NCBI GenBank assembly: GCA_003482555.1
Contig: DMYQ01000016.1
Coordinates: 7,298-15,161 of the forward strand
Origin: Janthinobacterium sp.
Lineage (GTDB): Bacteria; Pseudomonadota; Gammaproteobacteria; Burkholderiales; Burkholderiaceae_D
DNA: 7,864 bases
Direction of reading: 5' to 3'
The position numbers and the translations under genes were made by a program. How positions within the stretch are numbered: the stretch's first letter is position 1; every line of letters begins with the position of its first letter. Shown piece after piece: positions 5,417-7,864 of this stretch. Below the pieces are notes generated by a model. The model had not been told where the DNA came from. It did not search any database and saw only the letters and a list, made by a program, of their open reading frames with translations.

Positions 5417-5797
5417 TCAGATATTCTTGTTGAAGATCTCGTTGCGCTGGTCGCGGGCGCTGAACCCCAGTATGCCCAGGCCGATCAAGAGCAGAGCATA
5501 TCCGCGCGGCTCGGATGGGCGGGCGCCCTCGCGTGCCGCGCGCTCGTCACGCGCCTTGACCGTTTCAAAGTTCGCCCGACGCACCCTGAAGCCTTGCCGA
5601 GCACCTTCAGTCAGCGCGGGCGCGCCGGTGAAGTTGGCTGCGGCAAGACTGCCGCCGCCATATTCCTGCGCGACGGATCTTGCGGCCGGCAACTCCGCGC
5701 CGGGCCGGTGCTCGAGCGCCATGGCATCGGTCGCGTATGCCGCCGGCAGCGCAAACATTGCCGCCGACAAGATGGAAAACGACTGCTTCTTGGACAT
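5417..5797 (-). CDS. Small secreted protein with variant PEP-CTERM-like C-terminus, function unknown
   Basis: I do not recognise the central part of this 126-residue protein. The N-terminus (MSKKQSFSILSAAMFALPAAYA, 1-22) is a Sec signal peptide. Residues 23-94 are hydrophilic and low in predicted structure, with a charged RVRRANFETVKARDERAARE stretch. The C-terminus (SEPRGYALLLIGLGILGFSAR, 95-115) has the layout of a PEP-CTERM sorting tail: a proline-containing motif, a hydrophobic helix, then basic residues. Such tails are recognised by exosortase for surface or extracellular-matrix export. The motif reads SEP instead of PEP, and the tail continues for 11 residues (DQRNEIFNKNI) instead of ending in an Arg cluster, so correct sorting is uncertain; it could instead be a simple membrane anchor. 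ATG 5797 is chosen for its SD (GAGGTAAG) and signal peptide; an upstream in-frame ATG at 5881 runs through AT-rich leader DNA. Confidence 0.7.
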   Translation of the reverse strand: MSKKQSFSILSAAMFALPAAYATDAMALEHRPGAELPAARSVAQEYGGGSLAAANFTGAPALTEGARQGFRVRRANFETVKARDERAAREGARPSEPRGYALLLIGLGILGFSARDQRNEIFNKNI

Positions 5798-5901
5798 GAT
5801 CTTACCTCGCCTATATGGTACCTCGGCAACCGTATCATTTTTACATGGCAAGATGATGACATATTTATATGCATCAGGCAATCACTGCTCAGCTCGTATA
5901 C

Positions 5902-5927
5902 AAAAAAATGCGCCTGCGTAAGCGTCA
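5902..5927 (-). terminator. Possible intrinsic terminator at the phosphoesterase stop
   Basis: On the - strand the stop codon itself begins a short stem: TGACGC (5927-5922), loop, GCGCA (5913-5909), with one bulged A. A run of seven T follows (5908-5902). The stem is only five base pairs, so strength is doubtful, but the T-run and its place exactly at the gene end fit a terminator. Confidence 0.35.
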
Positions 5928-7343
5928 AACACCGTTCCTCAACACTGCTGAATTGCCGCGTTTTTTCCGTCTTTTCGCGATCGACAGAGGTGTTGTTTTT
6001 CCGTTCGGGGACAGGGCCCGTTTCGAGACTTTGGCGATATGCTTTTCGGCCGCGATGGAACCGGCTTCGGCCGCCGACAGCGGCGCCGGCGCCGCCACCT
6101 CGAGGCGGGCTTGCCAGGCTTCCGCCTGCCAGGCGGCCGCCTGGAGCGCCACCGCTTCCGGCAACGCCGGCGCCGGTCGCGCTTGCGCTTGCGTCAGCAG
6201 CGCGCCCAGATCGGCGGCCGCCGCCACCCGCGGTCCCAGATCCGGAATGTCGCCGTTGGCCGAGCGGCAAAACCGCAACAGGATGGTTTTGATGATGGAG
6301 GTGTGCTCGACGATGCCGTGGTGCACGGCGCCAGCCGCCACCCAGGGCCCGACCAGCAGGGCCGGCACGCGCACGCCATAGCGCTGGAAAGCGGGGTCGG
6401 CGTCGGCCGCCGGGCCCGGCGCGACGTGGTCGTAAAAGCCGCCGTGTTCGTCGTAGCAGAGCACGAACAGGGTGTCGTTCCAGCCGGGGCCGGCGGCCAG
6501 GGCGCGATACACTTGCGCCACCAGGGCTTGCCCGGCCCGCACGTCGGCTGGCGGGTGGTCGTCGTTTTCAAAAAAATGCGGATCGATCCAGGCAACCGAA
6601 GGCAGGGTTCCCGCCAGCGCGTCGCCGATGAAGCCGTAGCGCCGACTGGCCGAGCCGAACGGTTCGTAGTGCTCCGATGAGCGGTATTGCTCGTCCGTCA
6701 GGGCCAGAGTCCAGGGTTTCCAGTCCGAATAAAACTTCCAGCTGACGTTGGCCCGATCCAGTTGCCGGATAAAGGATTTATTCGCGTACAGGGGCACGCG
6801 CTTGCTGTCCTTGCTGCCGGCGGCCCGGCCGCTCATCGCATACAGGCGGTTCGGCCAGGTGGAGCCGGGAACCGAGCTGAACCATCGGTCGCAGACGCAA
6901 AATTGCCGCGCCAGAAAATCATAGGTGGGCAAATCTTGCGCATTGTAATAACCCATCACCAGGCCCACGTCCGGGTCGTCCGGATGGTTCAGCGCGTAGT
7001 CTTCCACGAAGCCGCCGTTGCCGCCGGACAGTTGCCGGGCCACGGAAACGCCGTCGTGCGCCGGGTCTTGCTGCGCGCCCAGCGCGCTGCGCAGCAAATG
7101 GTGGACGGGATAACTCCGCCCCAAGAAGTTGTTGGTGTACTCGGCCTTGAGGCCGTCGACGTCGGCCCGTCCACCCTCCAGGCTCAGGTAACCGAGCATA
7201 TGGTCGAAGGAACGGTTTTCCATCATCAGCACGACGATGTGGCGGATTTTGCCCAGCTTGCCGGGCGACTCGTCCCGCCCGTCGAGCGGACGAGCTTGCG
7301 GGCCGTCGGCGGGCGGCGCGGGCACAGGGTTTGCGGTAGTCAT
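5925..7343 (-). CDS. Phospholipase C / acid phosphatase-family phosphoesterase (PF04185 type)
   Basis: This 472-residue enzyme belongs to the family of bacterial phospholipases C and AcpA-type acid phosphatases, which hydrolyse phosphate esters. Motifs are IVVLMMENRSFDHMLGY (36-52) with the metal-binding Glu-Asn, TYDFLARQFCVCDRWFSS then VPGSTWPNRLYAMSG (158-172) with the Ser/Thr nucleophile region, NDDHPPADVRAGQALVAQVY (260-279), LCYDEHGGFYDHV (295-307) and EHTSIIKTILLRF (346-358). No Tat or Sec signal peptide precedes the first motif; the N-terminal 30 residues are Pro/Ala-rich and polar, unlike PlcH or AcpA, so the location is unclear and the substrate cannot be assigned. The start is ATG 7343, with GGAG at 6-nt spacing; an in-frame ATG at 7403 has a weak SD and would translate through an inverted repeat. 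Residues 432-472 form an Arg/Lys-rich tail coded by AT-richer DNA and do not resemble the family core. Confidence 0.9.
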   Translation of the reverse strand: MTTANPVPAPPADGPQARPLDGRDESPGKLGKIRHIVVLMMENRSFDHMLGYLSLEGGRADVDGLKAEYTNNFLGRSYPVHHLLRSALGAQQDPAHDGVSVARQLSGGNGGFVEDYALNHPDDPDVGLVMGYYNAQDLPTYDFLARQFCVCDRWFSSVPGSTWPNRLYAMSGRAAGSKDSKRVPLYANKSFIRQLDRANVSWKFYSDWKPWTLALTDEQYRSSEHYEPFGSASRRYGFIGDALAGTLPSVAWIDPHFFENDDHPPADVRAGQALVAQVYRALAAGPGWNDTLFVLCYDEHGGFYDHVAPGPAADADPAFQRYGVRVPALLVGPWVAAGAVHHGIVEHTSIIKTILLRFCRSANGDIPDLGPRVAAAADLGALLTQAQARPAPALPEAVALQAAAWQAEAWQARLEVAAPAPLSAAEAGSIAAEKHIAKVSKRALSPNGKTTPLSIAKRRKKRGNSAVLRNGV

Positions 7344-7350
7344 ACATGCT

Positions 7351-7384
7351 CCAAGGTCGGCGTTGAACGGCGGTGCGACCTTGG
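7351..7384 (-). promoter_or_regulatory. 9-bp perfect inverted repeat in phosphoesterase leader, overlapping its ribosome binding site
   Basis: CCAAGGTCG (7351-7359) and CGACCTTGG (7376-7384) are perfect complements around a 16-nt loop. In the - strand transcript the 3' arm ends in GG, which forms half of the Shine-Dalgarno GGAG (7352-7349) of the gene starting at 7343. It could be an RNA hairpin limiting translation or a dyad operator. Confidence 0.5.
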
Positions 7385-7412
7385 TTGGACTGGCAACATC
7401 CATGACTGTTCA

Positions 7413-7435
7413 GCTTACTTTGCCGCTTACTTGCC
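7413..7435. repeat. Tandem imperfect 11-12-bp duplication
   Basis: GCTTACTTTGCC (7413-7424) is followed directly by GCTTACTTGCC (7425-7435), one T shorter. It lies in the gap between gspB and the phosphoesterase gene. Direct repeats at 11-12 bp, about one helical turn, are a common operator layout, but the sequence does not match the Pho box (CTGTCAT). Confidence 0.5.
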
Positions 7436-7470
7436 GCGGTTTTGATCCGCAACAATCCCCGCCCCTCCAG

Positions 7471-7864
7471 TCAGTATGCGATGCGGTAGTGATAGCCCTT
7501 GAAATTGAATATCGCCGCCTTCGCCTGCAACTTTTCCAGCACCAGGCCGGGCGCCACTTCCTCGCCCTCGTGGCGCAGCACCTTGTCGATCAACACCAGA
7601 CGATCGGCCGGATTTTTCGAGTAGATATAGCCGCCCAGCGCCAGCGCCGGGATCTGCCTTTGTATCGGTTCGGGCAAATCGCGCAAGCCGGGGACAACTT
7701 CCTCGGCTGCCGCCGGGGCGGGCGGCGCCGCCCTTTGCGCCAACCTGCGCTCGGGTTTCGCTTCGGGTCGCGGCTCGCGCTTTGCTTCGGATTGCGGCTC
7801 GGGCTTCGGCTCCCGCTTTGCTTCGGGCTTCGGCTCGGGCTTCGCTTCCCGCTTCGGCTCGGAT
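7471..7864 (-). CDS. gspB: GspB, type II secretion assembly factor, C-terminal part (5' end outside window)
   Basis: GspB proteins help place the GspD secretin of the type II secretion system at the outer membrane, usually with the ATPase GspA. The frame is open from the window edge to TGA at 7471, giving 130 residues. The last 70 match the conserved T2SSB/GspB periplasmic domain: LPEPIQRQIPALALGGYIYS, then PADRLVLIDKVLRHEGEEVAPGLVLEKLQ, ending AAIFNFKGYHYRIAY (the GspB C-terminal YRIxY end). Before it runs a Pro/Glu/Lys/Ala linker (EPKREAKPEPKPEAK and similar), the periplasm-spanning spacer usual for GspB and TonB-type proteins. The N-terminal cytoplasmic part and membrane helix lie outside the window. 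A TTG at 7743 is a leucine codon within this linker, not a start. Confidence 0.88.
   Translation of the reverse strand, partial: SEPKREAKPEPKPEAKREPKPEPQSEAKREPRPEAKPERRLAQRAAPPAPAAAEEVVPGLRDLPEPIQRQIPALALGGYIYSKNPADRLVLIDKVLRHEGEEVAPGLVLEKLQAKAAIFNFKGYHYRIAY
7781..7852 (-). repeat. gspB: Two imperfect 36-bp coding repeats in the gspB linker
   Basis: Units 7781-7816 and 7817-7852 match at 31 of 36 bases and encode 12-residue units such as EAKREPKPEPQS. Related sequence continues on both sides. Repeats of this kind change linker length by slippage without shifting the frame, because the period is a multiple of three. Confidence 0.75.

Noticed and set aside
5611..6270. - strand frame overlapping the phosphoesterase C-terminus and the PEP-CTERM-like gene
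   Set aside because: It is out of frame with both supported genes; its Gly/Ala/Arg-rich start is a frame shadow of the phosphoesterase.
5126..6292. 388-codon + strand frame across mobB, the PEP-CTERM-like gene and the phosphoesterase end
   Set aside because: It runs antisense through three supported genes and their gaps, the composition changes along its length, and no domain is visible.
7413..7435. Pho box upstream of the phosphoesterase gene
   Set aside because: The 11-12-bp direct repeat spacing fits, but CTTACTT does not match CTGTCAT and the A/T-rich spacers are missing.
7471..7743. Separate 90-residue gene starting at 7743
   Set aside because: The apparent start is an internal TTG (Leu); the frame continues upstream to the window edge through a typical GspB linker.

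Overview
The window is a GC-rich (roughly 60-65% by eye), gene-dense bacterial chromosome segment. Fumarase C, a partial type II secretion GspB, MobB, a YjfB-type motility protein and a short protein with a PEP-CTERM-like C-terminus together point to a betaproteobacterium of the Oxalobacteraceae type (Massilia/Duganella/Janthinobacterium). That placement is inferred from gene content and style; no marker gene confirms it.

Layout. Left, on the + strand: the C-terminal 285 residues of class II fumarase (1-858, cut by the window edge), a small YbcJ-type S4 RNA-binding protein (969-1190), and a DUF883/ElaB-like helical protein that lacks the usual C-terminal membrane anchor (1357-1662). From there to the right end every supported gene is on the - strand. 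The DoxX gene (1659-2120) ends tail to tail with the DUF883 gene, and the two stop codons share one TTAA.

The most interesting part is the - strand cluster 4105 to 1659. It encodes a DUF2282 bufferin precursor with a signal peptide and four conserved cysteines (bufA). Next, 17 bp later, comes one 549-residue protein that joins a DUF692 multinuclear-iron (MNIO) enzyme to a DUF2063/HvfC-type partner (BufB and BufC fused). A DoxX membrane protein follows. This is a complete bufferin-type copper-handling RiPP operon (Hvf/Buf family), compacted by fusion of enzyme and partner. A candidate ECF-sigma promoter (GTAAGG-N16-CGAC) lies about 60 bp upstream of bufA.

Further upstream, 4145-4517 has no gene. 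It holds the bufA promoter region, three near-identical 23-bp repeats and a strong GC hairpin. Then come yjfB (4518-4718), preceded by a close match to a FliA/sigma-28 flagellar promoter; mobB (4777-5319) for molybdenum cofactor maturation; a small secreted protein with a PEP-CTERM-like tail (5417-5797); a phospholipase C/acid phosphatase-family phosphoesterase (5925-7343), whose leader carries a perfect 9-bp inverted repeat overlapping its Shine-Dalgarno; and the C-terminal part of GspB with a Pro/Glu/Lys repeat linker (7471-7864, cut by the window edge).

No tRNA, rRNA, CRISPR array, insertion sequence or prophage was seen.
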